From Tethya wilhelma (lineage: Eukaryota; Porifera; Demospongiae; Tethyida; Tethyidae): 64,000 bases of DNA. The notes below the pieces were generated by a model, which saw only the letters and a program-made list of their open reading frames with translations, ran no database searches and was not told the DNA's origin. Positions within the stretch are counted from its first letter, which is position 1. Each line of letters starts with the position of its first letter. The position numbers and the translations under genes are program-made. Location of the stretch: assembly GCA_964030475.1 (NCBI GenBank), contig CAXIPT010000001.1, forward strand, positions 17,520,514 through 17,584,513, in the 5' to 3' direction. Shown here in pieces: positions 24,161 to 38,857 of this stretch.

Positions 24161-25628
24161 CATTGTATTTCGACCGACTGGTGATCATGCTAATGCCGAT
24201 GCTCTTTCTCGTTTACCACTCAAAGCTGTTTCATCAGCAGTAGAGAGTTCAGAGGCCCGCATTTTTAATATCTCTCAGATGGAAGCCCTACCAGTGACTG
24301 TACCACAGTTGCGAGATGCTACCAGATCCGACCCCTTGCTCAGCAAGGTGTACCGTTTCACCCGAACAAGCTGGCCTAGTAAGGTCCCGCAATGTCTCCG
24401 ACCCTTTTATGACAAACGAACTGAGTTAACAGTGGAGGAAGGGTGCCTGTTACGAGGCATACGAGTGATCGTACCCAAGAAGTTGCAGGATCGATTGCTG
24501 GATGAGTTACACAGAGATCATCCAGGCATGACACGTATGAAGTCTGTGGCAAGGAGTTATTTTTGGTGGCCTGGATTGGACAGTGAAATTGAACGTCTTG
24601 CAAAGTCATGTCAGTCTTGTCAAGCTGTCAAGCAGAGTCCACCTACTGTACCACTGACACCATGGGTGTGGCCAACCAAACCATGGCAACGAGTCCACCT
24701 GGACTTTGCTGGTCCATTTCAGGGAGCAATGTTCCTAGTAGCCATTGATGCATATTCAAAGTGGCCAGAAGTCCGGATTATGTCATCTACTGTCGTGACT
24801 AAGACACTGGATGTTTTGAGAGAGTGGTTCGCCTCTCATGGTTTGCCCGAGCACATCGTCACGGACAATGGACCACAATTTATTGCAGAGGAATTCAAAG
24901 AGTTTGTGAAGAGGAATGGAGTAAAACATGTGAAAAGTGCTCCGTACCATCCTGCCTCTAATGGATTGGCCGAGAGGTTCATTCGATCCTTGAAGGAAAG
25001 TTTAAAGGCCTCTGCTAATGATGGTCGTTCATTGTCACAGCGTGTGTCGTCATTTTTGCTTTCCTATCGTACCACTGCACATGCTACCACGGGCACTCAG
25101 CCGTGTCAGTTGATGTTCAAGAGAGAGCTACGAACGAGGTTCTCTTTGTTAAATCCAGAACAAGAAAGAACTGCAACTGTAGCAAACAAGCAAGCACAAC
25201 AGAAATTGCAACATGATCGTCATGTTCGCTCTAGAAGTTGGGAAGTTGGTGATCGTGTATTTGTAAGGAACCATCGTCCTGGCCCAGACTGGATTCCAGG
25301 AACAATTGTGGAAGTACTGGGTCCAGTGACATATATGGTGGAGACAGATGAAGGTCAAAGTTGGAAGCGACATGCTGATCAGCTGAAAGATTGGGTATTA
25401 CCCACAGTTAGTTCTCCAGCAAAGACAAACATTGACTCACCTAGTTCTGGGGTACAGAGTGACTGTCCTGTGGACGTTGGTGACCTTTTAGAAGAGTCTG
25501 ATTCTTCTTCTCGAGCTAGTGAAGCCGGAACGGAATCTAACTCAGGAACTTCAGAGACAGGAAGACGTTATCCTTCTCGTGTGAGACATCCTCCCAACAG
25601 GTACTCTGAACAAGCTAGTTTATCATAA
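24161..25628 (+). CDS. Pol part 2: integrase
   Basis: Open from about 24145; the first Met is at 24279. It has the HHCC zinc motif (HRDHPG ... CQSCQ), the catalytic core with DFAGPF, TDNGPQF and the downstream Glu (ASNGLAERF), and a GPY/F-type module (LGPVTYMVE) near the end, with no chromodomain visible. It ends in a Ser/Glu-rich tail with TAA 25626-25628, 90 bp before the 3' LTR. It inserts cDNA in intact elements; here it is out of frame with the reverse transcriptase part. Confidence 0.9.
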
Positions 25629-25718
25629 AGCTGTAAGACTGTGTTTTTGAGTTGTGGTTGTCATTTCATTATTTCTTTTTTTTTGTATGTGTGAAGTCCT
25701 TCATTAAGGAGGGAGGAA

Positions 25719-25906
25719 TGTGGTAAATGTATGTGCATTACATCATTTCCTGTTATACACCCACTCGCTTGATTGTCATATATATAGCATATGTATTGTG
25801 TTTTTATCAGAGTCTGTGCACGAACAAGTTTTTAATGAACTGAACTGAACTGAAGTGTGTTAGCTAGTATTGGGTGGTAGTCTTCTTGTAGAACTGAGAT
25901 ACTACA
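25719..25906 (+). repeat. 3' outer LTR
   Basis: Identical by eye to 13659-13846. A polypurine tract lies immediately before it (about 25706-25718), and TGCAT follows at 25907-25911. Confidence 0.92.
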
Positions 25907-25911
25907 TGCAT

Positions 25912-26731
25912 GACATTGTACTATTGAACCAGAAAATATTCAATAATAATAAAACTTAGTAAGCTGTGTGTGTATGTGTATCTATTACTATTTATGATTT
26001 ATTGTATCCTCTTTTTACATTAACCACACTGACCACATGCTGAATATGCCACCAATTTTCAAGACTTATTTTCTCGATACTAAAGTATTAATTTTCTGGG
26101 AACTGATAATATAACACTGGAATTCGTAGTGGACCAACTCCATTTCAAATACTTCAAGTGTTCACTTTGACACCTTGTTTACCTGCTTCCGGTTGGCCTA
26201 TGACCTTGATTTTGGTATCAAACTGTAGCTCGGGCCATATGATACGATGCTCTTCCTGCCTTTACGTCAAATTCTGTCATGTGTAACTAACTGTCACGAG
26301 TCGCATTTGTTTGATAATATTATTATTATTATCAATAGTCAAGTAGTGCATGAGAACGGTTCATCCTGAGATTGTTTTGGGAAGCTTGTCTTGTGTTGGC
26401 AACAAAGCTTATGTGATCAAAGATGTTCATGTTGTCCTCGATATCTTGCATGCTCTTAACCAAGAATAGAATATCCTGCAGTTCAAGCCAGCTGACAAGT
26501 ACCATAGTAGATCAAGGGAAATGAGCCTGTCCTTGTACTCCATGGTATAATAGTTTAGATTTCCATGTTACTTGAACTCAGTAGTTATCGTCCTCTCCTA
26601 GTAGATGCATGCATGGGTTTCCTTAGAACTTATTTTCTACCTTCGAAAACATAGCCGATACATACATATCCAAACATCTGAAACATAAGGAAATTCAATT
26701 AATCCTTTAGTTGATATTAATTTATAGATTA
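25912..26731. other. No gene recognised
   Basis: The first about 60 bases (GTACTATTGAACCAGAAAAT) continue the pre-insertion sequence that recurs at 30.1 kb. The rest is AT-rich with no supported exon. Confidence 0.5.
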
Positions 26732-27590
26732 CGCATGGACCAGGGAAAAAAGATCTACAAGAAGCAGAGGTCCGATGTTACCTTCGACATACCATCTTAT
26801 ATGGGAATACCTACACTGCATGGAGCGAAGAAGTCAATGAATTTGTGAGCAGCAATTTACAATTTCTCTACGATCAGGGTTCAAAAAAAAATGACCAAAG
26901 TTTTTCCTAGAGAAAAGCTTCACAAATGAAGAAATCGTCAGACATAAGAAGAGAATTGTAGTCCACAAAGACAGAGCAGTCAAACTAATCCAAGAAATTC
27001 ACAGACCTAGCAGACAAGATTGTGTATAAATGGAGCCCGAAGACTTGTTGCAAACGTTTAAGAAGAATGTAATGGCAGTTGCAAGAAGAATGCTATTGGT
27101 GCATGCTCCACCTCCTCCCATGGCAATGCCTGTGTGTATATATGAGGTGTAAAGTAATCATGGACTCAAGACACCACATTTCCAATGCCTGTACACAAAA
27201 CAGATAATGCAGCAGACCCCCATGCATCTGACACTCTCTCCATATATAAAATGCCTCTTCTATATTTGCTCAAGATATTGAAGACCCTGACACACAACAT
27301 CATGTTTCAATGGATGAATCACTGGCTATAACGTCAAGTCTAAAGAGTGTGGAGATCATCATCCACTAAGGGATCACTTACAGCCAAGTTCAAGGACCAA
27401 ATCTCCATTCATAATTATCACCTTCTGTTGGTGGGCCAGCTTCAAAACCATCACCAGCTCTTTTTGTTGAAATCAACCCCAGAGGTGAACATGGACGCCC
27501 TCTTTGAAGGTTGCAAAGAGGAAGCTGAAGATACTCTTGATGAAGCTATATTTGGTAGCACTGTTGGCAAGAAGCTGGTCCTTTGCAGCT
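26732..27590 (+). pseudogene. Fragmentary coding-like region, unknown protein
   Basis: Three protein-like pieces lie in different frames: QEAEVRCYLRHTILYGNTYT running on to SEEVNEFVSSNLQFLYDQ (about 26757-26880), EPEDLLQTFKKNVMAVARRM (about 27031-27090), and VNMDALFEGCKEEAEDTLDE (about 27485-27545). Splice sites are unconvincing. No family recognised; probably a decayed or repetitive gene. Confidence 0.3.
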
Positions 27591-29164
27591 AGCTTGCTCT
27601 TTAGAGCTTCAATGCTATACTGATCAACTTGTGCCTCTCACTCTCCATGGCCTTCTTGGCCATTTGAATCTGAATTGCAGCGGCATCTAGATGTTTGGTG
27701 CCTAATTCTGGGAGCAACTTTGATGATGCAGTCAGAGAAAGGAGATGGAAAAGAAAGAGAACGAGAGTGTCACCTCCTCGATGCAGGAAGAAATGTAAAG
27801 AAGTGTCAAAAATACTTTATAAGACGTATACGAAACATACGCACTTTCAAATCCTTGCGGTTACATTCTCCATTTACACTGAACACATATAGGCAGGAAC
27901 TCGTCAGGTATATACTTCACTCAACATTTCAGACTCTGAAACAAAGGAGGGATATAACAATTTTTAAAAAATCATGCCATACATAACACTTGATGATATC
28001 TCTCTCTCCCCCTCCTACACACACACACACACACACACACGCAACAAAAACACCACAATTTAAGGAATTTACCCAGAGCAGCAGCAGCAGCAGGCATGCA
28101 GTCTTTTGGTAAATATAAAAGTACGACCTGCAAACCAAATAAAGTCAACAACCAGTGACAGGTTGAACACATAATAATCCTTACATCCAAGTCTTGCATG
28201 TACAGTAGCTTATAGTCTTTAATATGCTGATGTTCTCTCTAGTAACAGATACTGTAGAGCACCTTCTTAAGACAGTACTTCAGGGACTGAGATTCCTGTA
28301 GCAGCTATGTGTGTACATATACATATATTGCTGAAGCTCAGAGCAAAAGCATACATACACAACAAGGCTCACCATATAGTTAGCTATGAAATAACTTCAT
28401 GGGCCTATAGTATCCACATCACCATTAAGTTTCTGGCAACTACAAATTAATGTTAAATCCACATATAAAACTTACATCCAAGAATGTATTAAAAGTCTGG
28501 CAAGCTCTGTCTAGCTAAAGGCCATTACTTTTTTTACCATATATCAGTTCCCTCTTTCAAAAGTGTCTTGTTGACTGAGATAGAGCATCATAGCATGATG
28601 TATCGGACCGTTACTAAAAGTAGAACAAGTACATGTGGGTATTACTGTACACCACGCAGAGTTCCAGCTGTAGGAGCCTCTTATTCATAACAAACAGATT
28701 ATCAACAAGCATGTCATACAAGGTTTATTGTACCTTAGTAGCTCCAGCCAGCATGACTTGCACTGTGTTTTTCGCGCGATTCCACACTCCAAAAGTTCTT
28801 AGCAAGCTTGATTTTTTTTTTGACACCAAGTTCACCTTTCTCTTTAACATCAATGATCCAGTTGGACCCGCTTTTGTGGCAACTAGGCTCTCTCATCATG
28901 GATCTCTCTTGCTTTTCTAATTCAAGTAGCCACGTGACTGTCACATGAATCTGAATGGACTCTAAATTTCAGAAGTTTCAAATTTCAGATTCTGAATGAT
29001 GTGATCCAGTAGTGATTGCACAGTATACCCACTGCATGTATTTGACTTGATTGTTCATTGGTAGTTGTATGTTCAGTTTTCCTTGAAGCTTCAGTTCCTG
29101 TAGTGAAGAGAAAAAATATGCTCATATTGCAACTTGAAATCTTGTAATTGAAGCTTGTTGTTTG
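27591..29164. other. Gene-poor stretch
   Basis: Contains a CA run at 28017-28040 and a CAG run at 28078-28092. A minus frame near 28944-28735 and several short frames lack motifs or splice partners. Nothing supported. Confidence 0.45.
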
Positions 29165-30115
29165 GATGACCACTGACTTATCAAATCACCTACTGCTCTA
29201 TCATCAGCTGTTCATAACTTTTGTTTCCCTGCATGTAGAGTCATCAGTCACTGGTCTCAATTAATTATTATATTGGAGTGCCACAATAATTATTATTCAG
29301 TCTTGGTCTCACCACAGTGGTGAGACCAAGAATAATTATTGTACGAGCCCGGGCTGCTGATCTTTGTCTCAGGCAAGGTTGTACTCACAGGTAAGAAAGC
29401 CTATATCTTCCCTGCATACTTAGAGTGACTTCTTGTGATTCTAGGAATTGATCTTAAGTTCTTATGTTAGGTATATAGTGCCGTTGTGGTGCTTGAAATG
29501 TGGTAGTTTAATTATAGGTAGTATCCCTAGGACATTGATATATATAACCATATTTCATGACTTTTTATTTACCTCACAAACTATGCAGATTATGATACCT
29601 GCAGCTATGAACTCTAGTAATCTGTGCTACTAGCTTGGTTTGCGCATTAAATATTGCTTTAATATCAGGTGCTATAGAACGTTCAGAAATCATCACAGCA
29701 TTCAACAACATTAATTTTATCTCATTCTGAAAAAGTTCGAGAAGGCTTGAAACACTCAAAAGTTTATAAAGTAAATGATTATATTTATTCTCTCACCTGA
29801 TTGTGTTGCCCACAAGTATATATACATACTCAGTTCAATTGGTTTCACTTTCAGTTAGTATTCAATTATCAGACATTATTGATAACATCATTCTTACTTT
29901 GTGTTCAAACAAGCTGGTGAACACTGTGCAACATGTATAGCATACTGAGATTTCCTATACTGCAATTTGCATGAATATATGGTTATCAAAACATAACAAC
30001 CATACTTTGCATGCATAAGTCAACAAACGAGTCAATTTCCACCTGCTAGCGCTTGCGTGCGTGCAATTTTTCTGATATCGATGTTGCCATTAAAACTGCA
30101 TGTACTATTGAACCA
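29165..30115 (+). pseudogene. Partial duplicate of the 3' end of TBP
   Basis: Collinear with 12650-13658: intron 6 end, part of exon 7 (reading GCTGATCTTTGTCTCAGGCA near 29352), intron 7, exon 8 and the 3' flank. Exon 7 is disrupted by an inverted repeat (CTTGGTCTCACCAC / GTGGTGAGACCAAG near 29300-29330), and exon 8 carries an internal stop and indels, so it cannot encode the second saddle half. Introns are retained, so this is a DNA-level duplication and not a retrocopy. Its end (AAACTGCATGTACTATTGAA) is the uninterrupted version of the LTR insertion site. Confidence 0.85.
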
Positions 30116-30360
30116 GAAAATATAATTCATTGATCATAAGCATGAGTTTTTATAATAGCTATCCTGATAATAGACTGAAGTTGTTTGTGTGTCTTGAGGT
30201 TACTGTGATTGATCAGGCAAAGAGATAGATGAGGTAACCAACGAGAGAGAACACCCAACTGAGAATAAGTAGTGAAAGGTAGAGCATCAAAGCAACAAAA
30301 ATGAATACACATGAGTCTGCGTGAAGGATCTTTAGTTAAAGAATAAAACTTAGTACGCTG

Positions 30361-30406
<46 letters not shown>

Positions 30407-31842
30407 TTCCTCAATAAGTTGAGTAGCATACCAACAATATTTACTGCTCAACTATCATAGAATTCATCAATTTCTGACAGTCACTATCAATCTCGCAAAA
30501 TTAAAGATTGCCACCATTAATCAGAGATGTCTATAGGCCTTCAAAAGATATCTAGGCTAGCAACTGTAACCTGTACTTTTACCAATACAACATGCAACTA
30601 TACATTATACATTGATTCCAGACTTCAGGATACAGCCCAAACATCGTTCATAAGGCTCCCATTCTATCATGGTAGTGATTACTTCAAACTGAAAGTGCTT
30701 TCTTCTTAGCCACTGAGCCGCACGTATCATATCTAGTAGTCTTCTTCAACTCTAAACTGAACATATCTACAGATTTTATTGTGTATCTAGCAAGTATGAA
30801 CTCAGTCAGTTTCTGTACTGAAGCCAGTGTTTCCTGCATTGCAACCTACCGGCCGAGCCCCTAATCGCGCGCGCCGCGCCGTGCTCGTACATGCGCACGT
30901 GGCCACCTTGCAGCTTCGAGCTTCCTAGTCCACGGCCATAGATATGGATCCAGAGCTGATCTCCTTGCTTCACTAGCCATACAATTTTACTGTAGCTTTA
31001 CCAACTTGTAAGAATCTCATTGTATTCCAAACGACAGCTATTTTGAAACAATTGAAACAATCACTTCTTACACTAACTGGTTGCCAAATCTGTAGTGTAA
31101 CTGTTAGCATCGAGCAAATCTGTACTGTTTGCATACAGCAGAACACAGAGAAAAAAAATATTGTAATTTGTGGCAGTTGGAGGGAAGCCAGCAAATGATA
31201 AATTGAGCTCAGTGTAATTAATTTATAAGTAAACTAAGCATTGAGTTCAGCCTGCGTATACAGAGATAGTCTACGTATAATATTATACTATTATTATTAT
31301 TGCAACCTTGGCATTATGTACTATTGCTATTATCTAACTATAATGTGATTCTCATGCTGCTAGGAGAAAGTTATGGGAATTTGATAGTGTGTGCATACAT
31401 GACTAATATAGACTCTATAACAGTGATAACCCAACAAAATAACAAGTGATCAATCATAGGATACAGCCTAACACTCTTTCATATGGCTCCCAGCCAATCA
31501 TTGTTGTAACTACCTCGAAATGAAAGTGCTTTTGTCTCAACCAATGGGTTACGCTCCTCATTCTTGCTATAAACTCCTCCAGCAGAGCTACTTTGTCTTA
31601 CGTCGGTATACTTGCTCTTGCATTAGCCATTGCGCATGCTCAGTAAGGAGCGACCATAATCTTCACGCAAAGAATAATAGGGTGTGGCCAAGGCGTGGTT
31701 GTAATTTGCGGTGCTAAAACCATAGATAAATGATCTATGCTAAAATTAAAACCAGTGGCACAGTTTATCAATATTAGGTGCAGATAAAAACAACCATGAA
31801 TAAAGTATTTTAATGTAGATAAGTATTTTATTAAGATATTTT
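30116..31842. other. No gene recognised
   Basis: Holds a GT run (30359-30402) and a small CpG-rich island (about 30860-30910, ATCGCGCGCGCCGCGCC) in otherwise AT-rich DNA. Two copies of a motif with ACTCTTTCATATGGCTCCCA / CAAACATCGTTCATAAGGCT occur near 30640 and 31475, a sign of a dispersed repeat. No supported exon. Confidence 0.45.
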
Positions 31843-32131
31843 TCAGAAGGAAAAGAACCGCACCAGATGAACAATGTGAGTTGGTAGGTACATTACAACA
31901 GTGTACATGAGCATCACCAGGAGTAGAAATAAGATCCCATCTGTAGACAAAAGTCAGTCAAGGTGACAACACGGAGAATGTGTGAGACAGTGAGTATTTC
32001 TCATATTTTGATAGGATACATATTACAGTTTTCTCAGCTGGTTCTAACATGGACATAGCTGTGAGGACTTCAAACGAGTACTTTTTTCTTTCCAGCCATT
32101 GTCTCGCCCCTGAAGCTGCTCTGCTGTCCAT
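31843..32131 (-). CDS. SPTSSA: Serine palmitoyltransferase small subunit (ssSPT), two exons
   Basis: Exons 32131-32020 and 31940-31843 join to 69 residues, the usual size of the family (about 71). The signature is RQWLERKKYSFEVLTAMSML, then EPAEKTVIYGILFLLLVML and a second hydrophobic stretch ending FFSF, matching the ssSPT pattern of one short amphipathic start, the LEP.E.TV core and a membrane helix. In animals this subunit activates the SPTLC1/2 complex in the ER and steers acyl-CoA choice in sphingolipid synthesis. An upstream in-frame Met at 32176 would add 15 residues; the family length favours 32131. SPTSSA and SPTSSB cannot be told apart here. Confidence 0.85.
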
Positions 32132-32336
32132 CTTAAGCCACCTCCAACCCAAATCGTCAGATAGGTGTTGAAGCAAGTCTTGCTGATGTCAGCACTTTTA
32201 CTGACCGCGCCCACTTTTGTTTGGTTTAGTTCCGTTCTCGATCTACATTCCCGTTCTCGCTAGTCCACATGGTGCACGTGATGCTCCTTCAGCAGTAAAA
32301 AAGTATCCAGAGCAAGTTTCTTCGTTTGTCGCCGCC
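32132..32336. promoter_or_regulatory. Divergent promoter SPTSSA / PSMA3
   Basis: 205 bp between opposed start codons, with no other feature. It must hold both promoters and leaders, which suggests a shared bidirectional promoter. A near-exact Kozak context (GCCGCCATGA) sits at the PSMA3 start. Confidence 0.5.
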
Positions 32337-33654
32337 ATGAGCTCTATTGGAACAGGAGTAAGTGGTAATCAATATATAAGATAACTATACTTTATCGTAT
32401 GCCGATAGAATCCATCCTTGCGTGTTTGTAGTGTGCAAAATTTAACTTTCAATTTGAAAATTATTACCATGATCATCTTGACTGTCCTCTCCCTCCAGTA
32501 TGATTTGTCAGCTGCCCAGTTCTCACCTGATGGAAGGGTATTTCAGATTGAGTATGCAGGCAAAGCCGTCGAGAACAGTGGGTATGTATTTAGATATGTG
32601 CATGAGGATGGGTATTATAGTCAACTTATTGTGGGTCAGTATCTACAATGAAAAGTGTCTTTTTTTTCTTATACCATATAGCACAAAAATTTGGCAGATT
32701 GGTGGTTTTTGTAAGGACTGCCAATATTAAATCTGTGAAACAGTCATTTTTGCGCAGCACATATGGAATACATGTATTGCTGTGTGCGCTACCACCAAAC
32801 TAAAATCCATCACACATGAAATTTTTGACAATCCGCCAAATTTTGTTCCCACCAATATTTTGTGCTATATGGTAATTGATCATTTCAGGGGTATTAGTTT
32901 TTTCCCCTTTCTGTTCTTTTCTAGTACTGCAATAGCCATCAGAGGTAAGGATGGTGTGGTGTTTGGGGTGGAGAAGCTGGTCACCTCCAAGCTCCATGAA
33001 AGTGGTGCCAATAGGAGAATCTTTACTGTGGATAGACACGTTGGAATAGTAAGAAAATGTTTGCGTCATTTTTTGATTCAATTAGCTTAAGAACACGGAA
33101 TATCTCCCCATAATACACAATTATTATGATTCACAGTAGAAACAAATAGCACTATAATAATTAGCAGTTTGAATTTTGTGCAGAACAAGTGCTTGTCAGT
33201 TTGTTTGTTTGTTTGTTTGTTTGTTTGTTTGTTTGTTTGTCTCTAGGCCATATCAGGACTGATAGCAGACGCCAGAAAGATAGTGAGTAGAGCAAGGGAT
33301 GAGGCCTCAAACTATCGCTACTCCTACTCTCAACCTATTCCTCTTAAGGTGAGAAATGTGACTTCTGCTACACCTTGGTTGTTTGTTTCTCGTTTTCTTC
33401 TTTTTGGGGGTCTAAACTACACAGATAGAGGGTTGTGGTGAGTATTGTGATCTCTGATGATTATACTCTCCACAGAATCTAGTCGACCGTGTCTCCAGTT
33501 ACATCCATTTCTTCACACTATATGGTGCTGTAAGACCGTTTGGCTGCAGTATCCTGTGTGGGTCCTACGGTCCCGATGGAGCACAGCTGTTCATGGCCGA
33601 ACCTTCAGGAGTGTTCTGGGTAAGAGAGGAGACATTGGCTCTCATCCATTGCTC

Positions 33655-33693
<39 letters not shown>

Positions 33694-34002
33694 CTTTAGG
33701 GCTATCATGGATGTGCTGTAGGAAAGGCTAGACAAGCAGCAAAGACTGAGATAGAGAAATTAAAGGTATGTGTGTGTAAAAGTATTTCACTCAAACTTTT
33801 GTCAGCAATAGCCTTGTTTCAAGGTTCTGATTCCTTTCTTCTTTAGCATACCTCTGTACCTTGAACAAACCTATCCTAACACACGTGCATGCACATACAC
33901 TTGTAGATGCAAGATATGACTTGTAGAGAACTTGTAAAAGAAGTAGCTAGAATGTAAGTTGCTCGACTCCATGTGAAACAAGCAAGCAACAGTAAAGCTG
34001 TT

Positions 34003-34039
<37 letters not shown>

Positions 34040-34269
34040 GAATTGAATCAGTCCATGATGAAGTCAAAGACAAGGAGTACACCCTGGAACTCAGCTGGGT
34101 GGGAGAAGGTGAGGAATTAGTTCTGACGACCTTTACCTACAATGACTGTGACTGTATGTTTGCAGTAACGGACGGCCTGCATCAGATGGTGCCTGACGAT
34201 GTGAGAGAAGAGGCAATAGCATTTGCTAAAGAGGCTCTCAAAGAGTCTGACTCTGAAGACGACGATTGA
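32337..34269 (+). CDS. PSMA3: Proteasome subunit alpha type-3, eight exons
   Basis: Exons: 32337-32357, 32499-32581, 32925-33048, 33247-33348, 33476-33619, 33700-33765, 33907-33953, 34041-34269; 271 residues. It starts [20 protein letters not shown] with the alpha-subunit signature, then [46 protein letters not shown] and [18 protein letters not shown], and ends in the acidic tail SEDDD typical of alpha-7/C8. It forms part of the outer gating ring of the 20S proteasome. The acidic tail is intact. A segment [16 protein letters not shown] before the C-terminal helix makes it slightly longer than vertebrate versions. Confidence 0.96.
32672..32874. mobile_element. Small MITE in PSMA3 intron 2
   Basis: 203 bp with 17-bp inverted ends (TACCATATAGCACAAAA / TTTTGTGCTATATGGTA) and further inner inverted stretches with TTTGGC. 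It is bounded by TA, which would fit a TA-target DNA transposon, but the TA may be part of the end. Confidence 0.7.
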
Positions 34270-34432
34270 TAGGAGTTTGTACTATAATAATTCACAGTAT
34301 ACTGTTAACTATTATCTCCATATTATAATACAACCCATCCTACACATCTGTATTTACTGTTACTTTACATTAAATTTTTTCTTTAAAATTTCATGACTTG
34401 AAAGACAGAATGATTGCATGCGTGTGTGTTTG

Positions 34433-37306
<2,874 letters not shown>

Positions 37307-37431
37307 TTTAGAAAAAAACTTTGGGCAAAACGCAGCAGCTCTCGTCTGCTTTTGAGCGTCGGGTCAAAGGTTAGCAAGTGTACCCGACGACCTTTACCAG
37401 TAGACCAGCTCCGCCTCCAAAATCGTTTCTC
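37307..37431. promoter_or_regulatory. Divergent promoter ATG14 / EamA transporter 1
   Basis: Only 125 bp separate the opposed start codons, so the two genes must share promoter DNA. No TATA box is seen. Confidence 0.5.
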
Positions 37432-38816
37432 ATGGTAATCACTGATGAATCTGCAATGGCTCTAGGGCGTTCTAGCAGATGGAAGAGTGGAACTCCGTCG
37501 AAATGGGTACTGTTGTGTGCTCTTTTAATGATACAGGTAACGTCTGATTCAGCAGTTAATATTTTTTTGAAAAAATCTTAACCATTTGTGTGTGTTTGTT
37601 CTGTGTTTTATTGCAGGCTGGGTTTGGCCTCTATCCCGTTGTAGTGAAGATGTTTGCTAAGCAACAACAACAGCAGCAAACAGCAAATGTGTACATATTC
37701 TCACTATATCGGTAGGGATTATATTTGCATGGACTGTATACCTGTGGTATCCAAAAATTATGCAATTTTCAGGAGTGCAATTGCAATTCCAGTTCTTTTC
37801 CTATCATCAGTGATACTTGAGGGGAACTTATTCCTGCCTGATGTTAGAATGGCTCTTGTAAGTGAAAACTGTCATAGACTTAAAACTACTATACCCCATT
37901 ACTGCTACATGTTAGGTTCAATTGAATCACTACTATAGTAACTATTTATAGAGTTACACCCACTTTATATTGGTCCACCCCCTATTCTATGACAGGTGTT
38001 TGTTAGCCTTGGGTTTGTGGGCACATTCTGCCGACAGGTAAGAATGAATAATCATTTCATAGCTCTACAATGTAATAATTGTAACATTTCTCAGTTTGAT
38101 TCTGTATATACACAATCATGCATACAGTATTCCTATATCACAGCTGTATTGAGAATAGGTCCTGATCTCAGCAGTGTGTTTAAGGTACAATAACAACCGG
38201 CTGGCAAACATACATCACTATTATTATTATAACAACACCATTCTTTATAATTAGTCTCTTACTCCTGTTGTGACGATAGTACTAGCCATACTACTGTTCA
38301 CTGAAAAGACTCCTTCATTTCTGATGGTAAATTATCAGTCATTCAAGTGTAGCATGTGAATCATATAATTATGCATTTTGACAAAATACAACAGCATAAA
38401 AATTATAACAATATAATACTTTCAAGACTTAAACATGATCCATCCATGCTCAAGGTACACACATGGACCAAGTTTGTTGGCATTTTGGTAACAGTAGGTA
38501 TGTATATAAACTTATAATCTAGCTGCTGCCTGTATGCATGAATCTATTATATCGGCTGTAGGAGGTGCTATTCAATTGACTCTGTTGAGTTTTGAAACGA
38601 CTGAGACTTCCAGAAACAATCCTGAAAGTATGCTAGTCTTCTTATCTTTCAATATTATAAACATTTAATCAAATTTCTGTCTCTATGTATAGATGTTGGT
38701 TCACAGCTGGGTACAGAACTTACTGGCTATGTTGCTATGGTAGTGAATGTTTTGAGTGGAGTAAGTTGGGATTGGAAGCTACAATAATATTTTTCATCAG
38801 CATTTGCACATACTCT

Positions 38817-38857
<41 letters not shown>

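Larger units (their letters stand above)
13659..25906 (+). mobile_element. Ty3/gypsy LTR retrotransposon, compound/nested insertion
   Basis: The outer LTRs 13659-13846 and 25719-25906 are each 188 bp, begin TG and end CA, and I found no difference between them. They are flanked by TGCAT on both sides (13654-13658 and 25907-25911), a 5-bp target duplication. The interior contains a truncated gag (13887-14522), unrelated sequence (14523-21485), a third divergent LTR (21486-21667), a complete gag, then pol to the 3' LTR. A putative primer-binding site (TGGCGACGAG) follows the LTRs by a few bases, and a polypurine tract (AAGGAGGGAGGAA) abuts the 3' LTR. Confidence 0.9.

Noticed and set aside
29165..30115. 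Processed TBP retropseudogene
   Set aside because: Introns and 3' flank are duplicated too, so it is DNA-level.
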